64,000 bases of DNA from Moesziomyces globuligerus (Eukaryota; Basidiomycota; Ustilaginomycetes; Ustilaginales; Ustilaginaceae): positions 248,001-312,000 of the forward strand of contig JARVLF010000019.1 in NCBI GenBank assembly GCA_030849465.1. The letters are read 5' to 3'. The notes beneath the pieces were generated by a model that did not search any database, was not told the origin of the DNA, and worked only from the letters and a program-made list of their open reading frames with translations. Of this stretch, positions 31,189 through 42,254 are shown piece after piece; positions within the stretch are counted from its first letter, which is position 1; every line of letters begins with the position of its first letter. The translations under genes were made by a program, and so were the position numbers.

Positions 31189-33789
31189 ATGCCGCCATCC
31201 GGCTCAGCAGATGCAGACCCGCGTGGTAGCGCTCCCACCAAAGCTGCGACGCCTCCACGCCCACCTGCGCAGATCACAATCACAGCCGCTCACGACGCCA
31301 GCTCGTCGCACACAATCGCACATGCCTCGTCGGACCCCACCTCCTCCTCCTCGGCGTTTCCATCGCCTGCGCCTCTCACCCCGCGAGCGTCGACGTTCCG
31401 GCTCCCTGAGCCAGGCGCCACCAACGGCAGTCTCCAATCCATGCCCACCGGCTCCTTCACAGCGCCTACCTCACCAACAGCTTCCGCGTCCATGTTCCGC
31501 ACCCACACCATCGGTGCCACCGCCGAGTCCGCCATCGCCGCTGGCCCCCTCGCGCTCGACCGCTCCATCAGCGCGCAGCCTGATCTCGGCAACGTCGATG
31601 GTCTCGGCATCTCGTCTTCAGCTGCAGCCTCGGGCTCGGGCACCAACGGAGTCGCCAACGGATCCGCCTCTGCTGGCTCGGCACCTGGAGGGACCAAGGA
31701 AACGTGGAAGCGCCGAAAACAGGTGCTGCTGGCTGACGCCAAAGACCACACCGTCGCCGACCTCCAGCTGCACGGCCTCCGCCCACCTCCTTACAGCTAC
31801 CACCCGTATTATCAGAACTCGTCCATCCTCGGTCAGACGGTCGGTCAGCTCACCGCGCACACGGCTAGCACCAGCGCTTCCCGCGATGCGCTGACGAATC
31901 AGGCCACCTACGCCTCGTCTCGCACGGCCATCCTGCGGCCCGACGATCCGCACGTGCGCAACGACATCCTCCGCATGATCGACCAGTGGCTCGCCGATGA
32001 AGGCTTCGGCGCCACGCGTCAGCTGCTCATGGAGGAGGCCGGGATCAAGCGCCGCGAGCGCGAGGAAGCCGGACTCGACGCACGCAAGCTCCGCGGACAC
32101 ATTCTCGAAGGCGACTGGCCCGAAGTCGACAAGCTGCTCCAAAAACCGCTCGTCAAGAACCACAAGGCGTTCCTCTACGCCGTATACAAGCAGCAGTTCC
32201 TCGAGCACATCGAGCACCGCGAGTTTCAGAAGGGATTCACCTTCCTCAACAAGCGCCTCAAGCCGCTCGAGCACTATCAGCCCCATCCGTCCGAGTTCCG
32301 CGACCTCTGCTATCTGCTCTCGGCAAAGGCTGTCACAGATGCACCCTCGTTTGCCACATGGGAGGGCATCCAGCCCGGCAGGGAGAAGCTCGTCTCGGAG
32401 TTCGCCGCGATGCTCGAGCAGGACTGGCTCGAGAAGGAGTCTGGCCTGCCCGGCTCCGGATCCGCTGGTGCAGGCGTTTCGTCGTCCAACGTCGCTCGCA
32501 CCGCAAGCGAGACCTCGGATATGCTCGACGATGCTATGCTTGCCGATGGCACTTCGGGCACGAGCGCCTCCAAGACCTCGACGAACGGATACACCTATGT
32601 GCCGCCCCACCGTCTGTTGACCATGCTCCACCAGGCCGTGGCCTACCAGGTGGAGTTTGCGCGCTACCATCCCAAGAAGGCGCCGGTCATCTCGGGGCTT
32701 CTGCACGACTACACTGGTTTCATCGTGCCCAACGCCGTGGCGCATACGATGCGCGGTCACAGGAAGAACGTCAAGAGCGTGCGCTTCGTCGGCGAGGAGG
32801 GCCGCAAGCTTGTCAGCGGCAGCAGCGACAACACGGTGCGGCTGTGGAATGCCAACACGGGCCGCTGCGAAAGCGTGCTGCAAGGTCACCGGAGTCGGGT
32901 GTGGGACGTCGACTCGACGCGCACGGGCGGACACGTGGCCTCGGCCTCGGGCGACTCGACGGTCAAGGTGTGGGATGTCGAGAGTGCCCAGTGCCGGACG
33001 ACGCTGCGGGCGGGCGTGGGCGACGTCTACAGCTGCCGATTCCATCCCGACGAGCGGCACATCGTCTCGGCGGGCTACGACAAGCTCGTGCGCATGTACG
33101 ACGTCGAGACCGGCTCGATCGTCAAGACGTTTACGGGCCATCAGCTCGGCGTGTCCTCGGCGATCTTCAATCCGATCGGCAACCTGATCGTCACGGCGTC
33201 CAAGGACACGACGATCCGGTTCTGGGACGTTGTGTCCGGGCTGTGCATCCGCACGATTACGGGCCATTTGGGCGAAGTGACCTCGGTCGAGATCAACGAG
33301 ACCGGCTCGCTGCTGCTCAGCTCGTCCAAGGATAACTCGAACCGGCTCTGGGATCTGCGCATGCTCAGACCGCTCAAACGCTTCAAGGGACACCAGAACA
33401 CGAGCAAGAACTTCATCCGCTCCAGCTTCGCACATACCTCGCTGCTCGTAGGAGGGTCGGAGGATGGTCTGATCTACATGTGGGACCAGGAGAGCTCCGA
33501 GGTGTTGCAGACGCTCGAGGGACATGGTAGAGATACGCTGCATGCGCCCACGAGGGCGGGGATGGGTGCAGGCCATACCAAGGGTGCAGCGACGGCAGGC
33601 TCGCTCGTGTCGGACCTCACGTCGCTCTCGACCAACAACAATGTCGCCTACGGCGCCGTATGGAACAAGGCCCAGAGCCTGCTCGCGTCGTGCGGAGACG
33701 ACGGCACGGTCAAGACGTGGATCTGGGACGAGGGCAGAGACCTCGAGGCCAACGCCGACCTCGCCCGACGCGCCAACGACGAATCCTAG
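31189..33789 (+). CDS. LisH/CTLH/WD40-repeat protein
   Basis: An 866-residue scaffold protein. Residues 1-220 are disordered and Ser/Ala/Pro-rich. Residues about 255-285 form a LisH helix pair (DILRMIDQWLADEGF), followed by a CTLH segment (LRGHILEGDWPEVDKLL to NKRLKPLEHYQP). From about 516 to 850 there are at least six WD40 blades (MRGHRKNVKSVRF, SGSSDNTVRLWN, SASGDSTVKVWD, TASKDTTIRFWD). The order recalls WDR26/Gid7 and SMU1, but the CTLH sequence is not a clear match to either, so I leave the family open. The first ATG is at 31189; the longer frame opens with GTG. Confidence 0.88.
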   Translation: MPPSGSADADPRGSAPTKAATPPRPPAQITITAAHDASSSHTIAHASSDPTSSSSAFPSPAPLTPRASTFRLPEPGATNGSLQSMPTGSFTAPTSPTASASMFRTHTIGATAESAIAAGPLALDRSISAQPDLGNVDGLGISSSAAASGSGTNGVANGSASAGSAPGGTKETWKRRKQVLLADAKDHTVADLQLHGLRPPPYSYHPYYQNSSILGQTVGQLTAHTASTSASRDALTNQATYASSRTAILRPDDPHVRNDILRMIDQWLADEGFGATRQLLMEEAGIKRREREEAGLDARKLRGHILEGDWPEVDKLLQKPLVKNHKAFLYAVYKQQFLEHIEHREFQKGFTFLNKRLKPLEHYQPHPSEFRDLCYLLSAKAVTDAPSFATWEGIQPGREKLVSEFAAMLEQDWLEKESGLPGSGSAGAGVSSSNVARTASETSDMLDDAMLADGTSGTSASKTSTNGYTYVPPHRLLTMLHQAVAYQVEFARYHPKKAPVISGLLHDYTGFIVPNAVAHTMRGHRKNVKSVRFVGEEGRKLVSGSSDNTVRLWNANTGRCESVLQGHRSRVWDVDSTRTGGHVASASGDSTVKVWDVESAQCRTTLRAGVGDVYSCRFHPDERHIVSAGYDKLVRMYDVETGSIVKTFTGHQLGVSSAIFNPIGNLIVTASKDTTIRFWDVVSGLCIRTITGHLGEVTSVEINETGSLLLSSSKDNSNRLWDLRMLRPLKRFKGHQNTSKNFIRSSFAHTSLLVGGSEDGLIYMWDQESSEVLQTLEGHGRDTLHAPTRAGMGAGHTKGAATAGSLVSDLTSLSTNNNVAYGAVWNKAQSLLASCGDDGTVKTWIWDEGRDLEANADLARRANDES

Positions 33790-33875
33790 CGCGCACGGAT
33801 GTTGGAAGCATATGCGATGACAAGCGAAAGCTGACCGGTACAAATACAGATGACGGAGTGCAGGCGTGATTGGAC

Positions 33876-35081
33876 TCAGAAGGAGAGATCGGGTTTGCGC
33901 TGAGGCGGGACAAAGGGCAACGAGCTGATGGGTGGCGCGTCCCTCGCCACACCTGTCCACTGCGGAATTCTGCGCTCGCTACTGGCCTCCTTGCTATCCG
34001 AGGCGTCCTGGGTCTTTGCGTTTTCGCTGCGAATGTCCTTGATCTTTCTCGACTTTTCGCTGCCGATGCCGAGCTGCGGGGTCCCCTTTTCGAGGCCTTC
34101 GAGCAGGATGCAAGCCTTGCAGACCGTGTTGGACGAGATGTAGCCGCAGCGCACGCAGTTCTGCAGCTCCGTCTTGCGGCTCTGCTTGACGGCCGAGGAG
34201 ATCTTGAGATTCTGCCCGGACTGGATGATATCGACGATCGACGAGGGTCGGATGGCCTCGAGGTCCTTGAGGAAGGTGCGCGCATAGCCGCGATACGCAT
34301 TGGGCGAGTAGATGCACTCGGTGGAAAAGTAGTCGAGCTTCTTGAAGTAGGCGTACATGACGATCTCCTTCTCGTACGCGTACATGAACGGCTTGCTGCG
34401 TCGGATGCCGCTCCCGCCCACGCCGATGCCGTTGGATCCGCTGGCGCCGCAGCCCTCGTGTTCGGGGTCCTCGGTCCCGTCCGGACCCTTGGTGACGATC
34501 TCGGTGCATCGTTCCAGCCGCGCAATGTCGCCGCGCAGCACGTTCATCAGCACAGTCTCTGCGACGTCGTCCGCATTGTGGCCCGTGACGATGTGGTCGA
34601 CGCCGAGCGCTGCCGCACCGCGGTCGAGCGCCTGGCGGCGGAAGACGCCGCAGAAGGTGCAGTTGTTCTTGCGCCCGACGCTCTTGACGATGTCGTCCAT
34701 CGTCCAGCCGTACAGCTCGCCGTAGCCGAGCACCTTGAGCGGCAGCTGGTACTGCTGCTGGTTGCGCTTCACCGTCTCGAGCGAATCGTCGCGATAGCCC
34801 GTGATGCCCTCGTCGATGCTCAGCAGGAACAGGTCGAGGCCGTAGTCGTAGCGCTCGTTGAGCACCTTCATGCAGTGTGCCAGCACCGTCGAGTCCTTGC
34901 CGCCGGAGGCGCCGATGGCCACGCGGTCGCCGCGCTTGAAGAGATTGTTGGAGACGATGGTGTGATGCACCTCGGTCTCAAAGACGTAGAAGAAGCACTC
35001 CTTGCAGATCTGCTGCGCCGTCTTGGGCCGCCGCAGCACGGCGCGCTCCGTGTTGCAGATCACACAGAGCTTCGGCGCCAT
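33876..35081 (-). CDS. NCS6: NCS6/CTU1, tRNA wobble-uridine thiolase subunit
   Basis: A 401-residue cytosolic enzyme that with NCS2/CTU2 converts U34 to 2-thiouridine in tRNA-Lys/Glu/Gln, using sulfur carried by URM1. It has an N-terminal zinc ribbon (Cys 6, 9, 26, 29), the ATP PP-loop SGGKDS at 59-64, the catalytic [14 protein letters not shown] block, [14 protein letters not shown], and a C-terminal zinc site ([16 protein letters not shown]). A Gly/Ser-rich insertion sits before the RRSKPF motif. The start at MAPKLCVIC is unambiguous. It is divergent from BCS1 with 337 bases between start codons. Confidence 0.97.
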   Translation of the reverse strand: MAPKLCVICNTERAVLRRPKTAQQICKECFFYVFETEVHHTIVSNNLFKRGDRVAIGASGGKDSTVLAHCMKVLNERYDYGLDLFLLSIDEGITGYRDDSLETVKRNQQQYQLPLKVLGYGELYGWTMDDIVKSVGRKNNCTFCGVFRRQALDRGAAALGVDHIVTGHNADDVAETVLMNVLRGDIARLERCTEIVTKGPDGTEDPEHEGCGASGSNGIGVGGSGIRRSKPFMYAYEKEIVMYAYFKKLDYFSTECIYSPNAYRGYARTFLKDLEAIRPSSIVDIIQSGQNLKISSAVKQSRKTELQNCVRCGYISSNTVCKACILLEGLEKGTPQLGIGSEKSRKIKDIRSENAKTQDASDSKEASSERRIPQWTGVARDAPPISSLPFVPPQRKPDLSF

Positions 35082-35418
35082 GATGACGTGACTCGTCGTG
35101 CGGTTGTCGATGCCAAGCTGTTGAGAAGGGGGGCGAGTATGAATAGGGAAAGCGAGCTGGAAAGGTGGCAAAATCCTCAAAGGCCTGGATGCATGTCGCC
35201 CGACTTCCGCAAAAAAAAAGTGCTCAGACCCTGGCCAAGCTGGGTCGGAGCCTTTTCTTGTCCTCCGATTTTCCAGTTTGGACAACCGGAAGGAGCCGCC
35301 TCCACCACCGAGTCCCGAAGCAGAAGGCGTTGTCCTCCATCCGTAAGAAGAACTTCCTCCATCGACATCGCGACGACGCAACGACCGGGTGCAGCAGGCC
35401 CCGCAGACATACGGCAGC
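35082..35418. promoter_or_regulatory. Divergent promoter of NCS6 and BCS1
   Basis: 337 bases between two opposite start codons. It contains a run of nine A near 35211. No gene is seen. Confidence 0.6.
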
Positions 35419-37392
35419 ATGTTCAACTACCGGACCAGGAAGAAGGAGGCCGCATCTCCATACAGAGAGGAGGATGCGCCACGTCCTTCCTCCGTCCAGG
35501 ACCAGGCTTCGGCTTCATCTCCATCCGGCAGCGAGGCGCAGGCGTCGGCAAGTGGAAGCAGCGACGTGCCAAGATCCATTGCAAGCTCAAGCTCTACATC
35601 TGCCTCGGGATCGGGCTCGATGCTGTCCAACATGATCGCGGACAACCCGATCTTCTCGGGAGGACTCGGCCTGATGGTGTTCGGAGGTGCGATCGCCATG
35701 GTGCGCCGAGGCGCCAAGGTGGCCGCCTCGACAGCGCAGAGGAGGCTGCTGATCTCGCTCGAGATCGCTTCCAAGGACCGCGCGCATCCATGGTTCCTCC
35801 ACTGGATGGCGGCGCAGGCCAGAGCGCAGTCGTTGCGCAACCGCGGACTGCTCGGCAAGCAGAAGAAAGAAGGCTTGATCGACTTTCTCGGCCTGCGGGA
35901 CCGATCTGCAGAGCAGCCACACAGCCCAGGCTCCAGGGATGGCGTGGAAAACCCATTGATGATCGCATCGAGCGGCTCGTCGGTCTCGCCCGTCCGCATC
36001 CTCAGTCACGAGCTGTCGGTCGAGACCAACTACACGCCGCACGCCTCGGCCTCGACGCCGCACGCGCAGGCCGCCGAGCGAGGCAAGGCGAGCTTCTCAC
36101 TGGTGCCCGGCCCGGGCACGCATTGGTTCCGATACCGCGGCGTGTGGATGCGGCTGACGCGAGAACGCGATGGTAAGATGGTCGACCTCTCGACGGGCGC
36201 ACCGTGGGAGACGGTCACGCTCACGACGCTCTTCAACTACGCCCACCTCTTTCCACAGCTGCTGGACGAGGCGCGGCAGCTGGCGCTCTCCTCGGCCGAG
36301 GGAAAGACGGTGATCTATACGAGCTGGGGTCCCGAATGGCGGCCGTTCGGACAGCCGCGGCGCACGAGGGAGCTGGGCAGTGTGGTGCTGGGCAAGGGCA
36401 AGAAGGAGGCCATCGTTGGCGATGTCAAGCGCTTCCTCGAACGCGATCGCTGGTACGCCGAGCGCGGTATCCCGTACAGAAGAGGCTACCTGCTTCACGG
36501 CGCACCGGGTAGCGGCAAGTCGTCTTTCATCACGGCACTGGCAGGGCATCTGGACTTCAACATCTGCCTGCTCAATCTTTCGGAACGAGGATTGACGGAC
36601 GACAAGCTCAACCACCTACTGTCCAACGCTCCGGACCGTTCCATCCTGTTGCTCGAAGACGTGGATGCCGCTTTCCTGGGCAGGCAGCAGACGGCCGAGG
36701 ATGGCTACCAGGCGTCGGTGACGTTCTCGGGTCTGCTCAACGCCCTCGACGGCGTGGCCAGTGGCGAGAGCCGCATCATCTTCATGACGACCAACCACAT
36801 CGAGCGCCTCGATCCGGCGCTCATCCGACCGGGCCGCGTGGACATGATCGCCGAACTCGGCGATGCGGAGCAGGAGCAGGTGCAGGAACTCATGCTGCGC
36901 TTCTACCGCACCACCATGCGCGAGATCGCCGCCAGGCGTCTCGCGTTGCCACCCGCAGCCATGGAGGCGGCCAAGCCGTTGCTCACGCAGGCTGCCGGGG
37001 CCATCGACGCCGCCTCGACCGAGGTCGCGTACAAGACGCTAGAGGTGGTCCCTGGCCTCCGAGAGGCTGTCGAGCAGGCGGACAGCCGACTGCACCAGCT
37101 CGCTAGCGAGTTGGGAGCCAACGTCGTCGCAGAGGCACAGCAGCGACGCGCCGCTCTGGGACTTGGCCCCGACGGCAGGCCGCAGGGTCCTGCGAATGGA
37201 GCGCCCAAGCTCCAAGCGGATGCAGCCGGCACAACAGCGTCGGGCATCTTGCGGCCAACCCCAGCTGCCGTCGGCGGCGTCAGCATGGCCGAGCTGCAGG
37301 GTCTCTTCATCCGCTTCCCAGACGACCCTCAAGCGGCCGTCGAGGCTTTTCTCACCGAAAATGTTTCCCGCCGCGCCATCTCCAGATCGTGA
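35419..37392 (+). CDS. BCS1: BCS1-type mitochondrial AAA-ATPase
   Basis: A 657-residue inner-membrane chaperone that in the family translocates the folded Rieske iron-sulfur protein into complex III. After a Ser-rich N terminus come a membrane helix (about 80-97), the BCS1-specific domain ([34 protein letters not shown]), Walker [10 protein letters not shown] from 361, Walker [13 protein letters not shown] and the [15 protein letters not shown] region. It is about 200 residues longer than yeast Bcs1. The extra length is an insertion in the BCS1 domain and an Ala-rich block of roughly 110 residues before the C-terminal [15 protein letters not shown] motif. First ATG at 35419. Confidence 0.93.
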   Translation: MFNYRTRKKEAASPYREEDAPRPSSVQDQASASSPSGSEAQASASGSSDVPRSIASSSSTSASGSGSMLSNMIADNPIFSGGLGLMVFGGAIAMVRRGAKVAASTAQRRLLISLEIASKDRAHPWFLHWMAAQARAQSLRNRGLLGKQKKEGLIDFLGLRDRSAEQPHSPGSRDGVENPLMIASSGSSVSPVRILSHELSVETNYTPHASASTPHAQAAERGKASFSLVPGPGTHWFRYRGVWMRLTRERDGKMVDLSTGAPWETVTLTTLFNYAHLFPQLLDEARQLALSSAEGKTVIYTSWGPEWRPFGQPRRTRELGSVVLGKGKKEAIVGDVKRFLERDRWYAERGIPYRRGYLLHGAPGSGKSSFITALAGHLDFNICLLNLSERGLTDDKLNHLLSNAPDRSILLLEDVDAAFLGRQQTAEDGYQASVTFSGLLNALDGVASGESRIIFMTTNHIERLDPALIRPGRVDMIAELGDAEQEQVQELMLRFYRTTMREIAARRLALPPAAMEAAKPLLTQAAGAIDAASTEVAYKTLEVVPGLREAVEQADSRLHQLASELGANVVAEAQQRRAALGLGPDGRPQGPANGAPKLQADAAGTTASGILRPTPAAVGGVSMAELQGLFIRFPDDPQAAVEAFLTENVSRRAISRS

Positions 37393-38039
37393 GGACCGAT
37401 GCGCTCATCTCGAGATGCATTCGCTTCTGCCGATAGCATCGCCACCCTTGGCTGTCTGCAGCGCTTTGTATTGCCACTCTGCACGTCATCACACGCACTT
37501 CACATCCACTTCTTTGAGGGCTGATTCTATCGAACAGCGGGGCTGCGACTGCGATCTGGTCTTTCAGTGAGCATGCGACATCAAACGAGCAGAGTGTTGG
37601 CCGCGTCACGGAATCTCGATGGACCGCGTCAATTTTCCGATAGATTTTTTACGCCTCGGTTTGCGCAGAAGCAAAAAAAGTGCGACTCCATGCAGCAGTC
37701 GGCCAAGCACAGACCGAGACCAACGTGTCGGATCGACGATCAGCGCCCCGTGGTTGACAATGCACTCCTTGGCTCTCCCATCTCGACCCTCCGCAATCCC
37801 GTCCATCTGGTTGCATTCATCCAAGCGGATCCGCACCGCCGCCTTCGCCGCCTCCGACGTCGACTCGCTCCCATCTTCGCTATCGACAAAGCACATTGCT
37901 CGTCGAGAGAATCACTCGGTTCGGCTAAAGCGATCACCGCACACAGAATTGCGAGCTCGCCTGCGATTCCGTGCTGCGCTGAGCGACCAAGTGCGACTTG
38001 AACGACAGCATATTCGACAGCGTCTTCTTGCAGCACCTC
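37393..38039. other. Gap between BCS1 and the deubiquitinase gene
   Basis: About 650 bases; holds the BCS1 3' end and the deubiquitinase promoter. No gene is seen. Confidence 0.55.
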
Positions 38040-41000
38040 ATGCCGATGCGTCACTACCCCAGCAACGACAACGCCGCATCCAACCAGTCAGCTTCGTCCT
38101 CCTCCTCCAACCACAACCCACCAGCTCATCTGGTGCACGAGTCCCAGCAGCCGCGTGTGTCCAGTTCAGACACCAGCGACGCGGGTGTGTTTGCATCTTC
38201 CACTAGCATCCCCTCCTCTGCGCGTCGTCCCGCACCCTCTCCGCTTCCTAGTCCGGAGCACAAGCCCAGCCCTCGCTTTCCTTCCACCCTCGTGGCCGCA
38301 GACCTCAGAAAGTCGAGCGCATACAAGAGAGCCCGCACCGCCAGCCCGCTCATCGACGACAACAGCAGCGACATCGAGAACGACAACAAACCCGGCTTCT
38401 CCAGATCCACCAGCGACCTCGGCGACCAAGACCCCTTCGAGCATCCGTCGCCCGTCCAACCAACACCACTGCGTCAGAGCGTCTCGTCCGCAGAGTTGCT
38501 TCCTTCAGCACGACCCACAATGGCTTCCCACGATCCGAACGTCGAGGGCCTCATGACAGAGCAGTCTCTCAGCCTCAACGATGGCGCCACCGCCGCACCT
38601 GCGGCTACTGACGACGAGCAGCTGCCCACCTACCAGGAAGCTGTGCCTCTGTCCTCGACGACGACGTTGCCTCCCAGCAACGAGCCGAGACCTACAGGTC
38701 AGAAGCAGCTGGACACCATCCGGCCCATGAAGAACCGTCCGCTCCACGCCGGCGACACCTGGTATCTCGTCAGCCGGGCTTGGTACCGACGTTGGAACGT
38801 CGCCTGCTCGGAGCATCGCGATGCGGATCCGGCGGAGAAGACCGACGTCCCCGTCGGACCCATCGATAACGCCGACCTCTTGGATGCAGATTCAAGCCCC
38901 GGCTTCCCACAACTGCGACCTCAGATCAACGAGAACATCGACTACGAAATGCTCCCCCAGGAAGGCTGGAATCTCCTCGTCGGCTGGTACGGCAGCAACG
39001 GGCCCGTCTTTGCCAGAGAGGTCATCGAGGGTCTCAACGAGGGTCAGGAGAGCGTCGAGTTCTATCCACCTATCATCCGCCTTCTCAGGCTCGTCGATGA
39101 CGACTCGGTCGACGCCGTCAGCCCGCCGTGGTTCAGCCTGTCGGTAAGCACCAAGCTGTCCGAACTCAAGGCTAGGGCCAAGACCGCCTTCGATCTCGGC
39201 GCGGTGGCCGATGTCGATATGCGCCTCTACCACTTCCCCGAGCCCAGCGTCCGTGAGCTGCGCACGGGCCTGGTCAGCATCAGCCGCGTCGGGGTCGACG
39301 GCGTCGACCTGATAGATGCCGGCGAGAAGAGGCCCGATAGCTACCGACCCGACGTATCGCTCAAGGCGGTAGGCATCGACGAGATCGAGCTCAACCTCGT
39401 CGTCGAGACGCGTCAGTCGGGACGATGGCAGACCGACCCGCCTCCTGTCGAACCGTCCTCTTCGGTCAAGGGCATCTTTGCTCAGCAGGGCGGCGATTTC
39501 TTCAGCAACCTGCAGCAGCCCTCCCTCACCGCCAGCAGCAGCAGCGCCGTGCAGAGCAGCGAGGCTGGCCGCGTAACGCGGTCGCAGACCGCCGTCGACC
39601 GAACCATGGGCAGGTCGCGCGGTTTGCGCGGCCTCAACAACCTCGGCAACACGTGCTTCATGAACAGCGCCCTGCAGTGCCTCAGCAACACGTACGAGCT
39701 GCAGCAGTACTTTGTCTCGGACGCCTTCCGCGAGGAGCTCAACACGGACAATCCGCTCGGCATGGGCGGCGCCATCGCCGAAGCCTTCGGCAACCTCGTC
39801 TCAAACATCTGGAACGGTCAGGGCGGTTCGTTCTGGCCGCGCGAGTTCAAGTTCGCCCTCTCGCGCTTTGCGCCCCAGTTCAGCGGATATGCGCAGCACG
39901 ACAGTCAGGAGCTGCTTGCCTTCTTGCTCGATGGACTCCACGAGGACCTCAACCGTATCCTCAAGAAACCCTACATCGAGGCACCCGACTGGGAGGGCGG
40001 CGACGAAAAGGCCCTCGTCGCCTTCGCCAAGCGCCAGTGGGACATCTACAAGGCGCGCAACGACTCGGTCATCGTCGATCTCTTCCAGGGCCAGTATCGC
40101 AGCACGCTCGTCTGCCCAGAGTGCAGCAAGATCTCGATCAAGTTCGATCCGTTCATGTACCTCACCCTGCCCATCCCCAACAAGAAGGTATGGCGCCAAC
40201 AGGTCTACTTTGTGCCGCTCTCGCCCAACAAGCCCATGCAGAAGTTCCACGTTCAGCTCCCCGCCGGCAGCACCGTCAGCAAGCTTCGACAGAAGGTGGC
40301 CGCGCAGTTTGGCGTCGAGGCTCGCCGGCTCGTTTGCGGCGAGATCTGGCATCACCGCGTCTACAAGTGGATCGAGGACTACGAACCGCTCGTCGACATC
40401 AAGGATGGCGACTTTGTCTACTTCTGGGAGGTCCCTGCTGCGCCGCGCCTCTCCAAGCAGCGCCACTACCGCTACCACCGATCTGTCGAGGACGCCGAGG
40501 AGGCGCTCGATATCCCCGACACGGAGCATGCCATCCTGCCCGTCTTTGCCAACTATGCCCAGGCCGTGGCGGCTGCCTCCTCGAGCCAGACGTATGTCAG
40601 CCGTCGATCGCGGGCCGAGGCAGTAGGCATCCCCTTCTTCATCGCCGTGCCCAAGGACGACGTCAACGACCCGACCGCCGTGCGCAAAGCGGTCATCGAC
40701 GGCTTCTCGCGCTTCGCGCGCGACCGAGACGAATTCGTCAAGGCGGTTGAGGAGGACAGTGGCGCGGTCTCGCAACCCGTGCCAGCAGAAGCGTCGGCTC
40801 AGACACAGATCTCGGACTGGGAGATGGTCGACGACGGTACCGCCAACGAGAGCAGCGTAGAGGTTGTTGCTCCGGCCCAACCTGACAACTTCGATGCGGT
40901 CACGGAGATCCATGAGGACGGAAATGCTGTTGTGGTGCCTGACACCAGCGCGACCGAGTCGGTGGCACCCGACGTCACACCCCCTAGCAGCAAGCCCGCT

Positions 41001-42254
41001 GTGCAGGCGGAACCGGCCCTCCGTATCCGCTTCAGCGTCGCCGAGGCCGGCCAAGGCCTTCCCAAGGGCAGCGAAAGCGGCGCAGACCACCTTTCGGAGG
41101 AGCTGTTGGAGCGCCAGGCGCGTCTGGCAAGGCGAGCCGCCGGCCCGCAAGCCGAGGCGGACGAGCTTCAGATGGACGATGACGAGGAGGAGTCGCCTCA
41201 GAACGAGGCGATCAAGGCGATTCCGCTCGTGTTCACGGGCGGCGCGATCGTTTGCACGTGGTCGGCCGCGTTCGGTGAACGCAATCTGTTGGCAGAGTCC
41301 GACTCTGGTCAGCTCTGGGGCGACTTCGAAGAAGTGGTGGACGAAGCCATCCGCGAACGCGATGCGGCGGGTCCCTCGCGACCCAGGACGCTGTCGATCG
41401 AGGACTGCATGGACGAGTTCACTCGCGAGGAGCAGCTGGGCGAGGACGATCCGTGGTACTGCCCGTCGTGCAAGGAGTTCCGCCAGGCGACCAAGAAGTT
41501 TGACCTGTGGAAGGCGCCGGACATCCTCGTCGTGCATCTGAAGCGCTTCAGCGCCGGACGCCACTCGCGCGACAAGCTCAACATGCTCGTCGACTTCCCG
41601 CTCGAGGGGCTGGATCTGACGGATCGAGTCGAGGGCACGCAGGCGCTGCGCCGAGTGCAAGAGGAGGCCAAGGAGTCCGGCGAAGAGCTCTCGGAAAGCA
41701 TGTTGGGCTCGGGCATCCTGCGACCGCTGGAAGACAACGACGATGCGGTCGCCGTCGATAGCCCGATCTACGACCTGTACGCGGTGGACAACCACTTTGG
41801 CGGCCTGGGTGGCGGTCACTACACTGCATTTGCCAAGAGCGCCGCGGACGGCAAGTGGTACGAGTTTGACGACTCGAGTGTCCGCCCCGTGGCGAATCCC
41901 GAGAGCGTCAAGAGCGCCTCGGCGTACCTGCTCTTCTACCGCCGCAGGACGACGCGGCCGATCGGAGGCAAGTCGAGGCAGAAGTTCCAGGAGGCGGCTC
42001 AGTCCAAGGCGTCCAACGCAGCGCAGAGCACCGAGGTCGCAAGCTCGGGGCTTCAGGCGAGGCCGGATCTGGGGGACGAGGACTCGAGCGATTCCTCAAG
42101 CGACGAGGCGCCCGAGTGGTCGCTGAATTTGCGCAGCGGTGCTGATGCTGGCACGGCGCTACCTACGTCCGGCTGGTCGAGTGTCGGCAACTCGCCGCCC
42201 TCGTCGAATCGGGCACCAAGTCCAGATAGCGATCGCGACCTCGACTCGCCGTGA
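38040..42254 (+). CDS. UBP12: Ubiquitin-specific protease, USP4/11/15-UBP12 type
   Basis: A 1404-residue cysteine protease that removes ubiquitin from proteins. Order: a disordered Ser/Pro-rich N terminus, a DUSP domain at about 237-350 ([14 protein letters not shown] and [11 protein letters not shown]), then a split UCH domain. The Cys box is [13 protein letters not shown] with catalytic Cys 539; the His box is [10 protein letters not shown] with His 1260, followed by [10 protein letters not shown] long insertion between the halves contains ubiquitin-like and acidic segments and a zinc-knuckle pair of CxxC motifs (CPECSKI, CPSCKEF). The tail is acidic and Ser-rich. The first in-frame ATG is at 38040; upstream the frame opens only with TTG. 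Confidence 0.95.
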   Translation: MPMRHYPSNDNAASNQSASSSSSNHNPPAHLVHESQQPRVSSSDTSDAGVFASSTSIPSSARRPAPSPLPSPEHKPSPRFPSTLVAADLRKSSAYKRARTASPLIDDNSSDIENDNKPGFSRSTSDLGDQDPFEHPSPVQPTPLRQSVSSAELLPSARPTMASHDPNVEGLMTEQSLSLNDGATAAPAATDDEQLPTYQEAVPLSSTTTLPPSNEPRPTGQKQLDTIRPMKNRPLHAGDTWYLVSRAWYRRWNVACSEHRDADPAEKTDVPVGPIDNADLLDADSSPGFPQLRPQINENIDYEMLPQEGWNLLVGWYGSNGPVFAREVIEGLNEGQESVEFYPPIIRLLRLVDDDSVDAVSPPWFSLSVSTKLSELKARAKTAFDLGAVADVDMRLYHFPEPSVRELRTGLVSISRVGVDGVDLIDAGEKRPDSYRPDVSLKAVGIDEIELNLVVETRQSGRWQTDPPPVEPSSSVKGIFAQQGGDFFSNLQQPSLTASSSSAVQSSEAGRVTRSQTAVDRTMGRSRGLRGLNNLGNTCFMNSALQCLSNTYELQQYFVSDAFREELNTDNPLGMGGAIAEAFGNLVSNIWNGQGGSFWPREFKFALSRFAPQFSGYAQHDSQELLAFLLDGLHEDLNRILKKPYIEAPDWEGGDEKALVAFAKRQWDIYKARNDSVIVDLFQGQYRSTLVCPECSKISIKFDPFMYLTLPIPNKKVWRQQVYFVPLSPNKPMQKFHVQLPAGSTVSKLRQKVAAQFGVEARRLVCGEIWHHRVYKWIEDYEPLVDIKDGDFVYFWEVPAAPRLSKQRHYRYHRSVEDAEEALDIPDTEHAILPVFANYAQAVAAASSSQTYVSRRSRAEAVGIPFFIAVPKDDVNDPTAVRKAVIDGFSRFARDRDEFVKAVEEDSGAVSQPVPAEASAQTQISDWEMVDDGTANESSVEVVAPAQPDNFDAVTEIHEDGNAVVVPDTSATESVAPDVTPPSSKPAVQAEPALRIRFSVAEAGQGLPKGSESGADHLSEELLERQARLARRAAGPQAEADELQMDDDEEESPQNEAIKAIPLVFTGGAIVCTWSAAFGERNLLAESDSGQLWGDFEEVVDEAIRERDAAGPSRPRTLSIEDCMDEFTREEQLGEDDPWYCPSCKEFRQATKKFDLWKAPDILVVHLKRFSAGRHSRDKLNMLVDFPLEGLDLTDRVEGTQALRRVQEEAKESGEELSESMLGSGILRPLEDNDDAVAVDSPIYDLYAVDNHFGGLGGGHYTAFAKSAADGKWYEFDDSSVRPVANPESVKSASAYLLFYRRRTTRPIGGKSRQKFQEAAQSKASNAAQSTEVASSGLQARPDLGDEDSSDSSSDEAPEWSLNLRSGADAGTALPTSGWSSVGNSPPSSNRAPSPDSDRDLDSP

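Noticed and set aside
31618..33960. 780-codon open frame antisense to the WD40 gene
   Set aside because: Same reason: fully covered by a conserved sense gene and without family resemblance.
39801..41819. 672-codon open frame antisense to the deubiquitinase
   Set aside because: Arg/Leu/Ala-rich shadow of a highly biased sense gene.
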